Source: M3007 sp040397785 (GTDB lineage Bacteria > Bacteroidota > Bacteroidia > Chitinophagales > Saprospiraceae). From it: DNA of 64,000 nucleotides. Positions 1 to 8,944 of the stretch are shown one piece after another (positions within the stretch are counted from its first letter, which is position 1; the number at the start of each line of letters is the position of its first letter). The stretch spans positions 1 to 64,000 of the forward strand of contig JBBAVI010000022.1 in assembly GCA_040397785.1 (NCBI GenBank). Direction: 5' to 3'. The position numbers and the translations under genes are program-made. Below the pieces are notes generated by a model. The model had not been told where the DNA came from and made no database searches. It saw only the letters and a list, made by a program, of their open reading frames with translations.

Positions 1-52
1 GAGCACCTGCCTTGCACGCAGGGGGTCAACGGTTCGAATCCGTTATCCTCCA
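1..52 (+). tRNA. tRNA-Ala (anticodon UGC), 5' part missing
   Basis: The 3' part of a tRNA runs off the left edge. The anticodon arm is CCTGC-CTTGCAC-GCAGG (6-22), which puts anticodon TGC at 14-16. The T arm is AACGG-TTCGAAT-CCGTT (28-44). The 3' acceptor strand is ATCCTCC (45-51) with discriminator A at 52. Position 70 of the acceptor is U, as expected for the G3:U70 identity pair of tRNA-Ala, but the 5' partner is outside the window. The bases after the discriminator are CAC rather than CCA, so CCA is probably added enzymatically. Confidence 0.93.
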
Positions 53-56
53 CAAA

Positions 57-90
57 AAGCCTGATGGTCTTGTACCGTCAGGCTTTTTTT
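57..90 (+). terminator. Rho-independent terminator after tRNA-Ala
   Basis: Arms 57-67 and 75-85 pair over 11 bp with one G:U, around a 7-base loop. A run of eight T follows. It starts five bases after the tRNA and ends that transcript. Confidence 0.9.
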
Positions 91-163
91 TATTTGCCTC
101 TACCCTTTCCTGCCTAATTTGTAATTTTGTATCCGGTGTAACGTTACTCCTCGTTAAAGTTCT

Positions 164-1063
164 ATGAACATGCCCTCCGTGATTCGTTTCCTATGCTTTT
201 TTGCCGTGCTCACGCCTTTGCAGGCGCAGCAATTAGCACATTTTGATTTGATCCTGCTGTCGGCTTCTATTGGACCAGATAGTATTTGGAAGCCAGGCGC
301 TCCCCGCTTTTTGAGCCAGTTTAACCCACAAGGATACAATAATCAGCCTAGTTTTGTAAGCGCTTCCGAACTATACCTCACTGTTCAAACACCAGCAGAT
401 ACCACCCAAACAGATATATGGTCGCTCAACCTGGGCACACAAACCCGCCTGCACATCACCGCTACCGAAAAAACGGCAGAATACTCTCCCCTACTGATGC
501 CTGGTGGAAAAAGATTTTCGGCCGTGCGGGTGGAGGAAGATGGTGCGCAACACCTCTGGTCATTCCCAATGGATCGCAGCGACAACGGCCGCCAGGAATT
601 TCCCAAAATTTCGGACATAGGCTACCATTGCTGGATAAACGACACCCTGGCAGCGCTATTCATCGTCGGAAAATCGCCTATGCCCCATCAATTATATACA
701 GCCGGCGTCAAAAGCCAACAGTTGTCGAGGGTGGCATCCAATGTTGGTCGGAGTTTGGTGGCCTTGCCCAATAACCGATTTGCGTTTGTCGCCAAATCTA
801 CGGAGCAGACCTGGTTTTTGAAAATATGGGATGTGCGCAAACAAAGTGCCCAAATTGTCGTTAAAATGCCGGTTGGTACAGAAGATTTTAGCGTTTTACC
901 GGATGGCACGTACATCGCAGGCAGCAACGCCAAACTCTTTCAATACAAACCAGGCCGAAATACCAATTGGGTTGAAATTGCCGACCTATCCAAATACGGG
1001 GTAAAGCAGATCACCCGGATTGCCACCAACAAAGCAGGAAAAATCGTCGTAGTTGTGCAATAA
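164..1063 (+). CDS. Secreted WD40-like/TolB-type propeller protein
   Basis: The product is 299 residues and starts with a typical Sec signal peptide (hydrophobic core 9-16, then QAQQ). The mature part has repeated strand-rich segments of the PD40/TolB type, for example IWSLNL near residue 86 and LWSFPMD near 130, which suggests a six-bladed propeller that may bind peptides or cell-wall material. No catalytic motif is visible. A second in-frame ATG lies two codons downstream at 170 and could be the true start. A TAATTTTG box at 122-129 fits the Bacteroidota -7 consensus, but no TTG is seen at the right distance. It is a single gene between the tRNA and an independent promoter. The fold is inferred from pattern only. 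Confidence 0.75.
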   Translation: MNMPSVIRFLCFFAVLTPLQAQQLAHFDLILLSASIGPDSIWKPGAPRFLSQFNPQGYNNQPSFVSASELYLTVQTPADTTQTDIWSLNLGTQTRLHITATEKTAEYSPLLMPGGKRFSAVRVEEDGAQHLWSFPMDRSDNGRQEFPKISDIGYHCWINDTLAALFIVGKSPMPHQLYTAGVKSQQLSRVASNVGRSLVALPNNRFAFVAKSTEQTWFLKIWDVRKQSAQIVVKMPVGTEDFSVLPDGTYIAGSNAKLFQYKPGRNTNWVEIADLSKYGVKQITRIATNKAGKIVVVVQ

Positions 1064-1088
1064 TGCGGTGAAATGCACGGATTGGCGC

Positions 1089-1118
1089 TTGCGATGCACG
1101 GCAAAACCTGTAAATTTG
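1089..1118 (+). promoter_or_regulatory. Bacteroidota-type promoter for the 1198 gene
   Basis: TTG at 1089-1091 is followed after 19 bases by TAAATTTG at 1111-1118, an exact match to the phylum's -33/-7 pattern (TTG, about 19 bases, TAnnTTTG). The start codon follows about 80 bases downstream. Confidence 0.6.
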
Positions 1119-1197
1119 CTCTTTGTACTGATCGCTGGCTAGCCCTGGTTTTTGTAGTACCCCTGATTTTATAGCACACTATCTCAATTTCCATCCT

Positions 1198-2478
1198 ATG
1201 CGTCGTTTAGTGATTATGTTTGCCCTGTTTGCCTGCTGTGCATCGCAGTTGCGCGCTTCCTATATCCTGCTTCCCATGGACGAAGTTACCCAAAAAAACC
1301 ATCTAAAGGCTTATGGCATTACCTATTGGGTAATTAACCAGGGCATAGAGGCTTGGTGGTTGCTGAATTACCGAGGAGGCAGTTTCGTATTTCCGTTTAC
1401 GCCTACCTTTGAAAAAGAATGCAAAACGCGGGATGTGAGCTTCGAAATCATTGCAGATGCCCAGTTTGCGGCGATTCAAAACGAAATTTTGAATCCAGAG
1501 GTTAATATGGATGTGATTAAATTGGAAAAAGCACCCAAAATTGCGGTGTATACCCCTGATAAAAATGAAAAAGGCGAGGTCGTGCAACCATGGGACGATG
1601 CAGTAACGATGGTACTCACCTACGCCGAAATTCCGTATGAAGTACTGTATGACACGGAAGTTTTGCAAGGCAAATTGGCAGAATATGACTGGCTTCACTT
1701 GCACCATGAAGATTTTACCGGGATGTTTGGCAAGTTTTATAGCTCTTATAGCGGCCAACCCTGGTATATAGAGCATGTAAAACTGATGGAATCACTGGCA
1801 CGCCAAAATGGGTTCGATAAAGTGAGCCAGCTCAAACTGGCCGTGGCTAAAAAGATTTCCGGGTATGTTGCCGGGGGCGGATTTATGTTTGCAATGTGTT
1901 CTGCTACAGATACTTACGATATTGCATTGGCAGCAGAAGGAACCGATATTTGCGCTTCGGTGTTTGATGGCGACCCTATTGATCCGGGCTACCAAAATAA
2001 ACTAGATTACAGTAAAACCTTTGCTTTTCAGCAATTTTCGATCATTACCGACCCGGGTATTTATGAGCACTCGTCGATTGATAACAACTTGTCGCGGAAT
2101 GTAATACCGGAGCAGGACTATTTTACCCTTTTTGATTTTTCGGCCAAATGGGATCCGGTGCCGACCATGCTTACGCAGTGCCAAACCCGCACGGTGAAGG
2201 GTTTTATGGGGCAGAGTACGGCCTATTTGAAGAAATATATCAAGCCCAATGTGCTGATTATGGGCGATAATAAGCCTGCGGCAGAAGCCCGGTACATTCA
2301 TGGTACGTTTGGCAATGGCTTTTGGACGTTTTACGGCGGCCACGATCCGGAAGATTACCGGCACTTTGTGGGCGACCCTCCGACCGATCTGGCGCTGCAT
2401 CCCAATTCGCCGGGCTACCGGTTGATCCTAAATAATATTTTGTTTCCAGCCGCAAAAAAGAAACATCAGAAAACATAA
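1198..2478 (+). CDS. Conserved exported protein, often labelled 'asparagine synthetase B'
   Basis: The product is 426 residues with a Sec signal peptide (about residues 1-20, ending LRAS). I recognise it as a family conserved in Bacteroidota that databases often call asparagine synthetase B. The sequence does not support that name: there is no N-terminal catalytic cysteine of a class II glutaminase and no SGGxDS-type PP-loop. Visible features are DWLHLHHEDFTG near 165, a glycine-rich VAGGGFMFAMCSATD segment near 225 that could be the nucleophile elbow of a class I amidotransferase-like fold, and an aromatic C-terminal part ending at YGGHDPEDYRH. The function is therefore unknown and probably periplasmic. 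It has its own promoter and a 139-bp gap to the next gene. Confidence 0.8.
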   Translation: MRRLVIMFALFACCASQLRASYILLPMDEVTQKNHLKAYGITYWVINQGIEAWWLLNYRGGSFVFPFTPTFEKECKTRDVSFEIIADAQFAAIQNEILNPEVNMDVIKLEKAPKIAVYTPDKNEKGEVVQPWDDAVTMVLTYAEIPYEVLYDTEVLQGKLAEYDWLHLHHEDFTGMFGKFYSSYSGQPWYIEHVKLMESLARQNGFDKVSQLKLAVAKKISGYVAGGGFMFAMCSATDTYDIALAAEGTDICASVFDGDPIDPGYQNKLDYSKTFAFQQFSIITDPGIYEHSSIDNNLSRNVIPEQDYFTLFDFSAKWDPVPTMLTQCQTRTVKGFMGQSTAYLKKYIKPNVLIMGDNKPAAEARYIHGTFGNGFWTFYGGHDPEDYRHFVGDPPTDLALHPNSPGYRLILNNILFPAAKKKHQKT

Positions 2479-2617
2479 TGGCCTTAGCACGGCATAGCAT
2501 ATTGTTTTAACATTTGCCTGCCATTTTAACCTTGGAATTGAAAACTTTTTACGTTTTTTGCCATGTATAAGCGCAAAAGCGTAAATCGCCTTTTCAACAT
2601 TCTAATCTTTTGGCAAA

Positions 2618-3835
2618 ATGGACAGACCCTTATCTTTTCTTTGTATTGCATCCTATTTTAAAGGGAATGATTTTCTGCGTGGCATGAAATCGACCGGTGC
2701 GACGGTATACCTGGTTACTTCGAAGAAACTTGAACATGAAGTATGGGCGCGCGAGGCATTGGATGATATTTTTTATGTGGAGCAGGACGCGAACAATGAG
2801 TGGGTGATGGATGATGTAGCCGCAGGGCTTGCCTGGCTTATGCGGACACACAAAATAGACAGGATTGTAGCGTTAGATGATTTTGACGTAGAAAAAGGGG
2901 CGTTTTTGCGCGAATATTTCCGGATTCCGGGCATGGGCGTTACGACCGCGCATCATTTCCGCGATAAATTGGCCATGCGCATTGCGGCAAGAGATGCGGA
3001 AATTCCTGTTCCGGGCTTTACCGCCCTGTTTAACAACGACGATATCAACGATTTTATCCGGGAAAATCCGGGTCCGTGGATCGTGAAACCCCGCGGCCAA
3101 GCTTCGGCTACCGGCATGAAAAAAGTGTACAGCGCCGAAGAATTATGGGCACACTTAGATACTTTAGGGGGCGATCGGCATCGTTTCTTGGTAGAGCAGT
3201 TCAAGCCCGGCGATGTGTACCATGTGGACGCCTTGTCGGAACACGGCAAAATTGTCTTTGAGCGGGCCTCTGTGTATCTTTCTACGCCGTTTGAAGTAGC
3301 CCATGGTGGGGGGATTTTCCGCAGTGCCATTGTGCCCTTTGGTTCGGCCGACGAAAAGCAATTGTTGGCGCTCAATACCAAGGTGATGAATGCATTTGGC
3401 ATGCAAACCAGTGCCAGTCACACGGAATACATAAAAAACAAAGAAACCGGCGAATTTTACTTCTTAGAAACGGCTTCTCGTGTGGGTGGCGCGCACTTGG
3501 CTGAAATGGTCGATGCTTCATCGGGCATCAACTTGTGGTACGAATGGGCGCGTTTGGAAGCGGCTGTGGCTTCCGGTGAAAAATACCAATTGCCGAAACC
3601 ACGCAAGGATTATGCGGGCATTATTGTTTCGCTCACCCGGCAGGAGTCGCCGGATACCCAACAATTTCAGGACCCGGAAATTTGCTGGCGTATGGAGGGC
3701 AAAACCCATCATATTGGCTTGATTGTACGCGCGCCCAAACGGGAAAGGGTGTTGGAATTGCTGGATAATTATGCTGATCTTGTTCAAAAAGACTTTCATG
3801 CTAGTGCGCCAGCGCCTGCTCGTCCGCACAGCTAA
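2618..3835 (+). CDS. ATP-grasp domain ligase, substrate unknown
   Basis: The product is 405 residues, cytoplasmic, with no signal peptide. An N-terminal Rossmann-like pre-ATP-grasp domain (1-105) is followed by the ATP-grasp fold: the lysine-containing strand WIVKPRGQASATGM near 150-163, then FLVEQFKPGDVYHVD near 190-204, and the metal-binding segment FYFLETASRVGGAH near 275-288. These match carbamoyl-phosphate synthetase/biotin carboxylase-like ATP-grasp enzymes that join a carboxylate to an amine or thiol through an acyl phosphate. No partner gene reveals the substrate, and it stands between unrelated genes. The C-terminal 60 residues resemble the extra domain of carboxylate-amine ligases. 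The ATP-grasp assignment is firm and the substrate is open. Confidence 0.85.
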   Translation: MDRPLSFLCIASYFKGNDFLRGMKSTGATVYLVTSKKLEHEVWAREALDDIFYVEQDANNEWVMDDVAAGLAWLMRTHKIDRIVALDDFDVEKGAFLREYFRIPGMGVTTAHHFRDKLAMRIAARDAEIPVPGFTALFNNDDINDFIRENPGPWIVKPRGQASATGMKKVYSAEELWAHLDTLGGDRHRFLVEQFKPGDVYHVDALSEHGKIVFERASVYLSTPFEVAHGGGIFRSAIVPFGSADEKQLLALNTKVMNAFGMQTSASHTEYIKNKETGEFYFLETASRVGGAHLAEMVDASSGINLWYEWARLEAAVASGEKYQLPKPRKDYAGIIVSLTRQESPDTQQFQDPEICWRMEGKTHHIGLIVRAPKRERVLELLDNYADLVQKDFHASAPAPARPHS

Positions 3836-3924
3836 ACCACGCTTTTGCTACAAGAAAGGTAAGTAACAGGCTTAGGTATTGCGGGAATTTGCTCAACTTT
3901 GCGGCAAATTGCGCGCGATTCGAC

Positions 3925-4956
3925 ATGTTGAAAAAGATTTTACAATTTATAGTATTCCTCGGTTTAGGCCTGGGAATCATGGCTTTAGTGTTCCGGAGCC
4001 AAAATGCGGCGTTTCAGGAGCAATGTAAATTAGATGGCATCGCCCCGGAGCAATGCAGTTTAATGGATAAACTTTGGAACGACTTTTCCTCCATTAACCT
4101 CCTTTGGATGTTGTTGGTGGTACTGGCGTTTACGGTGAGTAATATATGCCGTGCTTTGCGTTGGCAGATGTTGTTGGCACCGATGGGGCATAAAGTGCGC
4201 TTTTTCAATAGTTTTTTGCCAATATTGGTGGGTTATTTTGCCAATTTGGGGTTTCCGCGCATTGGAGAAGTAGTGCGGGCGGGCACCCTGGCGCGGTACG
4301 AAAACGTACCTGTCGAAAAAGTGATGGGTACTTTGGTAGTTGATCGACTGGTTGATTTTTTGTGTTTGGGTTTGGTGGTGGGGCTGGCCTTTATTTTTGA
4401 GGGCCAAACACTGCTCGATTTTATCAGCCATAACAAAAGTGGCGGAAACAAAAGCATTTTACAAAATCCTTTATTGTGGGCATTTTTGGGGGTATCGGCG
4501 GTTGGCTGCCTGCTTATTTATTTATTTTGGGCAAAAATTCAGCAAATTCCGATCATTCAAAAGATTGCAAGTTTGCTGATTGGTTTTTGGGAGGGTTTGC
4601 GCAGTGTCTTTAAATTAAAAAATCCGGGTTTATTTATTGCCTATTCGCTGGGTATTTGGCTGATGTTTTATTTGCAGTGCTATTTCAATTTGCAGGCTTT
4701 TCCACCCACCCGGCATTTGGGAATAAGTGCGGCACTGATGGTTTTTGTATTTAGTACCCTGGGCTTTGTAATTCCTTCGCCGGGTGGGATGGGTTCGTTC
4801 CACGCCCTGGCTATTGCAGGGTTGGCGATTTATGGCATTGCCGGAAGTGATGGTTTTTCTTATGCCAATATTGCCTTTTTTACCATTCAAATATTGTATA
4901 ACCTGGTTGCAGGGGTGCTTTCCCTGATTTTACTGCCTATTTTGAATCGAAAATAA
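3925..4956 (+). CDS. Lysylphosphatidylglycerol synthase TM-region-like (UPF0104/AglD) membrane protein
   Basis: The 343-residue integral membrane protein has about eight hydrophobic segments, beginning ILQFIVFLGLGLGIM. The motifs GYFANLGFPRIGEVVRAG (about 96-113) and PSPGGMGSFHALA (about 288-300) are the signature of the LPG_synthase_TM / flippase-like family, which moves or binds lipids in the cytoplasmic membrane. The soluble aminoacyltransferase domain of MprF is absent, as is usual in Bacteroidota. An ATG 12 codons upstream (3889) is in frame, but a CAACTTTG box resembling the -7 consensus lies at 3894-3901, inside that extension, so 3925 is preferred. It probably forms an operon with rfaE2 24 bases downstream. 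Confidence 0.85.
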   Translation: MLKKILQFIVFLGLGLGIMALVFRSQNAAFQEQCKLDGIAPEQCSLMDKLWNDFSSINLLWMLLVVLAFTVSNICRALRWQMLLAPMGHKVRFFNSFLPILVGYFANLGFPRIGEVVRAGTLARYENVPVEKVMGTLVVDRLVDFLCLGLVVGLAFIFEGQTLLDFISHNKSGGNKSILQNPLLWAFLGVSAVGCLLIYLFWAKIQQIPIIQKIASLLIGFWEGLRSVFKLKNPGLFIAYSLGIWLMFYLQCYFNLQAFPPTRHLGISAALMVFVFSTLGFVIPSPGGMGSFHALAIAGLAIYGIAGSDGFSYANIAFFTIQILYNLVAGVLSLILLPILNRK

Positions 4957-4979
4957 TTTCACCCAAATACATTTTAAGC

Positions 4980-5489
4980 GTGGCAGCATTCGAATTGATA
5001 GAGCATAAAATACAGGATTTCGAGCAAATTCAGCATACTTTAGCGCTGTGGCGTGCGCAAGGTGATGTGGTGGTTTTTACCAATGGTTGTTTTGATATCC
5101 TGCATTATGGGCATTTGTATTATTTGGCGCAGGCTCGCGATTTGGGCCAACGCCTGATAGTGGGACTTAACAGCGCTGCTTCAGTACGTCGCTTGAAGGG
5201 ACCTACCCGCCCGATTAACGATGAGGAAACGCGCACCCATTTGTTGGCCGCCCTGGAGGTGGTAGATGCGGTGGTGGTATTTGAAGACGATACCCCGCTT
5301 GAATTGATTCGAATTGCAGCGCCGGATATCCTGGTAAAAGGCGGCGACTGGAAGCCCGAACAGATTGTGGGCGCTGATTTGGTGTTGGCGCGTGGAGGAA
5401 AGGTGCAAAGTTTGCCGTTTGTGGCGGGCTATTCTACTACGAATATTGAGCAGAAGATTATTCAGACTGCGCAACATTTAGGGGGATAA
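4980..5489 (+). CDS. rfaE2: D-glycero-beta-D-manno-heptose 1-phosphate adenylyltransferase
   Basis: The product is 169 residues, the usual length for the stand-alone adenylyltransferase half of HldE. It transfers AMP from ATP to heptose 1-phosphate to make ADP-heptose for the lipopolysaccharide inner core. The nucleotidyltransferase signature FTNGCFDILHYGH (33-45) contains the HxGH motif (H42-H45), and VGLNSAASVRRLKGPTRP carries the second substrate-binding segment. The C-terminal stretch LPFVAGYSTTNI matches the family. The start is GTG at 4980. The kinase half (rfaE1) is not in this window. The upstream flippase-like gene is 24 bases away and probably co-transcribed, so both may serve the cell envelope. 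Confidence 0.93.
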   Translation: MAAFELIEHKIQDFEQIQHTLALWRAQGDVVVFTNGCFDILHYGHLYYLAQARDLGQRLIVGLNSAASVRRLKGPTRPINDEETRTHLLAALEVVDAVVVFEDDTPLELIRIAAPDILVKGGDWKPEQIVGADLVLARGGKVQSLPFVAGYSTTNIEQKIIQTAQHLGG

Positions 5490-5510
5490 AAAGAGAATTT
5501 ATCACAATTA

Positions 5511-5559
5511 CTTGGATTTTCACATGTTTTATAAGTTATAAAATATGTGAAAATCCAAG
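5511..5559. terminator. Long perfect hairpin between convergent genes
   Basis: Arms 5511-5525 and 5545-5559 pair perfectly over 15 bp. The inside continues with a second perfect 8-bp match (5527-5534 with 5536-5543). It sits between the convergent rfaE2 and amylase genes and probably ends both transcripts. There is no clear T run on either side, so the mechanism is uncertain. Confidence 0.6.
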
Positions 5560-5583
5560 GAATTTGTAGTGAACTCCCCCACT

Positions 5584-7446
5584 CTACTTTTTCAACTCCA
5601 TCACCATCATAGACTGCGCCCCAATATTCAACGGCGCATTAAATGGCAAATTAGCCCCCGTAAGCACATCCACCCCGCTCCTGAAGCCTTTAGTGCGTTC
5701 ATCGTAAGCGCCAAAATCAATCGTGCGTGCTTTGGTATCGGTGTTCATGACACACATCACGGTTTGGTTTTGGTCGTACCGGAAATACACATACAAGCCA
5801 TTATTGGGCACATATTGCATCATTTTGCCGGTTTTGATCGCGCTGGAATTTTTACGGAAGTTGGCAATTTTTTTCGTAAGTGCTTGAATTTCTGCTTCTT
5901 CGCGCGTCAAGCCCGCACCCGTAAAGGCATTTTTGCCATCGCCGTTCCAGCCGCCTGGAAAATCGAGGCGCACCCAGCCATCTGCCGGATACGTATTGCC
6001 TTTCATCAAAATTTCGGTGCCGTAATAGAGTTGCGGAATACCCCGACAAGTAAGCAGCCACATCAAGCCCGTTTTTTGTTTGTTTAAATCCGCATTTACT
6101 TGGGTAAAAAAGCGCGTCATGTCGTGGTTATCAAGGAAATTGACATTACGCATCGGGTTTTTATACACAAAATCGTTGCTGAGGGTGGTGTATAGTTTGT
6201 TTACGCCTTCGGTCCAGCCAAACGGTTCGTTGACTGCTTTTGCGATGCCGTACAGGTTGGTTTGAAAATCAGTTACGCCGGGAAGGTTGCTTTTAAACGG
6301 GATATTCAGGTTGTTTTCGGCAAAATACGCCTGATTGAGGGTGCCGTGTACCCACGTTTCCCCAAACATCGTCATTTTAGGATATTCATCGATCAGCGCT
6401 TTGTTGCAGCGGTTCATAAACGGCAGGTCGTTGTATATGTAGGTGTCGATGCGCCAACCGTCCACGCCAAAGGTTTCCACACTCCAAAGGGCATGCTGAA
6501 TCAGAAAATTGGCTACATATGGGTTGTTTTGGTTCAAATCGGGCATAGTGGGTACAAACCAGCCATCGAACAGCAATTTGCTGTCTTTCCGGGCGGCATA
6601 AGGGTCCATGGCCGACTGGTCTTTATAGGTGGTTTGGGTAAAGGTTGGCCATTGGTGCAGCCAATCTTGCATCGGTGGGTCCAGTACCGTGAAGTGGTAA
6701 CTGCCCACATGGTTGTACACGGCATCCTGAATAAGTTTCATGCCGCGTTGGTGCAGGGCATCGCTGAATTTCAGGTACGCCGCGGCACCGCCAAATCGGG
6801 GTTCGATGGTGTAATGATCAGTAAAAGCATAGCCGTGTTCGGTGCGGCTGGGCATATCATTTTGGAGCACCGGGGTAGGCCATACGGTCGTTACGCCCAG
6901 GTCTTGCAAATAGTCGAGGTGGTTGATAATGCCTTGTAAATCCCCCCCATGTCGATGGTAAATAGAGTCGCGGTTGAGCGTTTGGTCGCGCAGGCCCGCG
7001 ATGCGGTCGTTGGATGGATCGCCGTTGCTAAAACGATCGGGCATGAGCAGGTAGATGAAATCTTCGGAGGTGACACCTTGGGCATAGGCGGTTCCTTTGC
7101 CCGTACGGCGCGAGCGCAAGGGCCAAGCCACCGTTTGGGTGCTGCCATTCGTAGTAAATTGAATTTTTACATCGCCCGCTTTGGCCGTGGGTGCAATCGT
7201 AAGATCGAGCGCTAAGTAATGGTTGTTTTCCAGGCGGCTTACTTTTACGAGTTTCACGCCTGCATAGGTGAGTTTCACCTGGGTAGTCGCTAAGGATGCT
7301 TGGTCGGTGTGCACCAAAATTTGCACTTTATTCCATTTCATGTTTACCCACCAGTTGTTGGGGTAAAGTTTGGGTTGTGCCGAAATTGGGGAAATAAAAG
7401 CGCTGCACAATAATAGCGCGATCAGCAGGCGAAAAACTACTTTCAT
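5584..7446 (-). CDS. Exported GH13 alpha-amylase family enzyme (neopullulanase/cyclomaltodextrinase type)
   Basis: The product is 620 residues with a Sec signal peptide (residues 1-22, ending ISAQ), and it hydrolyses alpha-glucans in the periplasm or at the cell surface. An N-terminal beta domain of the cyclomaltodextrinase type (about 25-125) precedes the GH13 barrel. The catalytic triad is visible: nucleophile D334 in GWRIDTY, acid/base E363 in MFGETWV, and D442 in FLDNHDMTRF. The conserved QDAVYNHVG of region I is also present. The C-terminal about 80 residues form the usual beta domain. The start at 7446 is chosen because the signal peptide begins there; an upstream in-frame start at 7530 would spoil it. 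No SusC/SusD pair is nearby, so this is an isolated starch or glycogen enzyme. Confidence 0.92.
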   Translation of the reverse strand: MKVVFRLLIALLLCSAFISPISAQPKLYPNNWWVNMKWNKVQILVHTDQASLATTQVKLTYAGVKLVKVSRLENNHYLALDLTIAPTAKAGDVKIQFTTNGSTQTVAWPLRSRRTGKGTAYAQGVTSEDFIYLLMPDRFSNGDPSNDRIAGLRDQTLNRDSIYHRHGGDLQGIINHLDYLQDLGVTTVWPTPVLQNDMPSRTEHGYAFTDHYTIEPRFGGAAAYLKFSDALHQRGMKLIQDAVYNHVGSYHFTVLDPPMQDWLHQWPTFTQTTYKDQSAMDPYAARKDSKLLFDGWFVPTMPDLNQNNPYVANFLIQHALWSVETFGVDGWRIDTYIYNDLPFMNRCNKALIDEYPKMTMFGETWVHGTLNQAYFAENNLNIPFKSNLPGVTDFQTNLYGIAKAVNEPFGWTEGVNKLYTTLSNDFVYKNPMRNVNFLDNHDMTRFFTQVNADLNKQKTGLMWLLTCRGIPQLYYGTEILMKGNTYPADGWVRLDFPGGWNGDGKNAFTGAGLTREEAEIQALTKKIANFRKNSSAIKTGKMMQYVPNNGLYVYFRYDQNQTVMCVMNTDTKARTIDFGAYDERTKGFRSGVDVLTGANLPFNAPLNIGAQSMMVMELKK

Positions 7447-7652
7447 GGGTTTAATTTTTAGCGAAGTATAGCAGCCGGTACCATACCAGCCAGCAGACAC
7501 GAAAGTACAAGGGTGGGTAGAAATTTCCAATAAAAACAGGAAATACTAGTTTTGGGTACCTGATTTACATGGGATTAAAAGAGTTTGGGGATTTTTTATA
7601 TATTTTTTAGACAATGTTTACGTGCCTGTCATTCTTGATAATAAATAAAAAA

Positions 7653-7682
7653 CCCGAATTTTGGTGAAAACCAAAATTCGGG
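7653..7682 (-). terminator. Rho-independent terminator of the FAS1 gene
   Basis: Arms 7653-7665 and 7670-7682 form a perfect 13-bp stem with a GAAA loop. Read on the minus strand, TTTTTTATTTATT follows the stem. It lies 33 bases beyond the stop of the FAS1 gene. Confidence 0.9.
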
Positions 7683-7714
7683 AAGAGCAATGTTTTGTGT
7701 TTGGGTTAAAATCC

Positions 7715-8665
7715 CTACAGAGTAGGCAACAATACTTTGTCGATGGCATGAATTACGCCATTCGAGCCTTGTACGTCCACTACAATAATGTTAGACACTC
7801 GGTTGTTGGCATCGGTAATTTTCGCGCCGCCGGTCAAGCCAATGGTGAATTTTTGGCCTTGGAAGGTAGTTACTTGCTGACCATTGGTCAAAGCAGAAGA
7901 AACCACATTGGCACCCGAAACCACATGGTACTGCAACACTTTATTCAAGGTGTTGGCATCAATGGCGTTCAGGTTAGGAGCACCCAACTCTGTCAACAGC
8001 GCGGTAAATGCTGCATTGGTTGGAGCAAAAACGGTGAATGGGCCTACGCCACTCAAAATGCTTACATAATCGACCAACAGATCGGCACGGGTAAGTGCAG
8101 TCACCAACGTGCTGAAATTTGGGTTGTTAAGCGCGTGATTAACTACATTTGGAATGGTGATCACTTTGTCGACAACGTGTACCACGCCATTTGAAGCCTC
8201 TACATCGGCGGTGGTTACTTTTGCGCCGTTGTTGATGGTTACGCCGCTGGCATCTTTCACCACATATAGGCTCAGATTGCTGGTAGTAGCACCAAATGGA
8301 GAAACGGATTTAACATAACCGGTTGTGATGGCGCTCGATTTAACTTCGCCGCTCACCACGTGGTACAGCAAAATGCTTTTCAACGCGGCTTTGTTAATGT
8401 CGGTTACTTTACTTACACCCAAGGTAGTCAACAGGGCTGTAAAAGCAGCATTGGTCGGTGCAAACACCGTGTATTGGTCGTTGCCGTTCAATACACTTAC
8501 CAAATCGGTGTAAGTAAGCGCCTCTACTAAGATAGAAAGATTAGCATTTCCTTGCGCCACACCAACGATGGTTTGCTCTACTGGAGCATCGTCGTCTTCC
8601 GTACAGGCACTAAAACCAACAAAAAAGCTAATGGAGAGCAGGAATAAAAACAGTGATTGTTTCAT
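7715..8665 (-). CDS. Lipoprotein with two FAS1 (fasciclin) domains
   Basis: The product is 316 residues. The signal peptide ends in the lipobox GFSAC (Cys21), followed by the acidic stretch TEDDDAP, which suits surface export of lipoproteins in this phylum. Two FAS1 domains follow (about 35-172 and 176-316). Each has the H1 motif YTVFAPTNAAFTALL or FTVFAPTNAAFTALL, a YHVVSG segment, and the H2-like ending VVHVVDKV or VIHAIDKV. The near-identical motifs point to an internal duplication. FAS1 domains mediate adhesion or binding of small hydrophobic ligands. It is a monocistronic gene closed by a strong terminator. Confidence 0.95.
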   Translation of the reverse strand: MKQSLFLFLLSISFFVGFSACTEDDDAPVEQTIVGVAQGNANLSILVEALTYTDLVSVLNGNDQYTVFAPTNAAFTALLTTLGVSKVTDINKAALKSILLYHVVSGEVKSSAITTGYVKSVSPFGATTSNLSLYVVKDASGVTINNGAKVTTADVEASNGVVHVVDKVITIPNVVNHALNNPNFSTLVTALTRADLLVDYVSILSGVGPFTVFAPTNAAFTALLTELGAPNLNAIDANTLNKVLQYHVVSGANVVSSALTNGQQVTTFQGQKFTIGLTGGAKITDANNRVSNIIVVDVQGSNGVIHAIDKVLLPTL

Positions 8666-8944
8666 TGTATTGTGAGTTTTGTTTGATTGATTAATTGATC
8701 ATGTTCAAACCATTAAAACGCAGAATGGTTTTTGTTTAGTCTTTTTAATATTATACTTTGTTAAAATTAAACAAATCGAGTGTTTAATTTTAGCAATTAT
8801 TAAAATATGACGCCCCTTTATAAAGTGGTGGTTTTCCAAGAATAAAAAATTTGAAAAAGGTAAGATCAAAAAGCGCCAAAACTCATTCCGTGTTTTCTAC
8901 ATTTGACCGTTCTATATTTCAAAACCTAAAACAGTGTACCTGTC

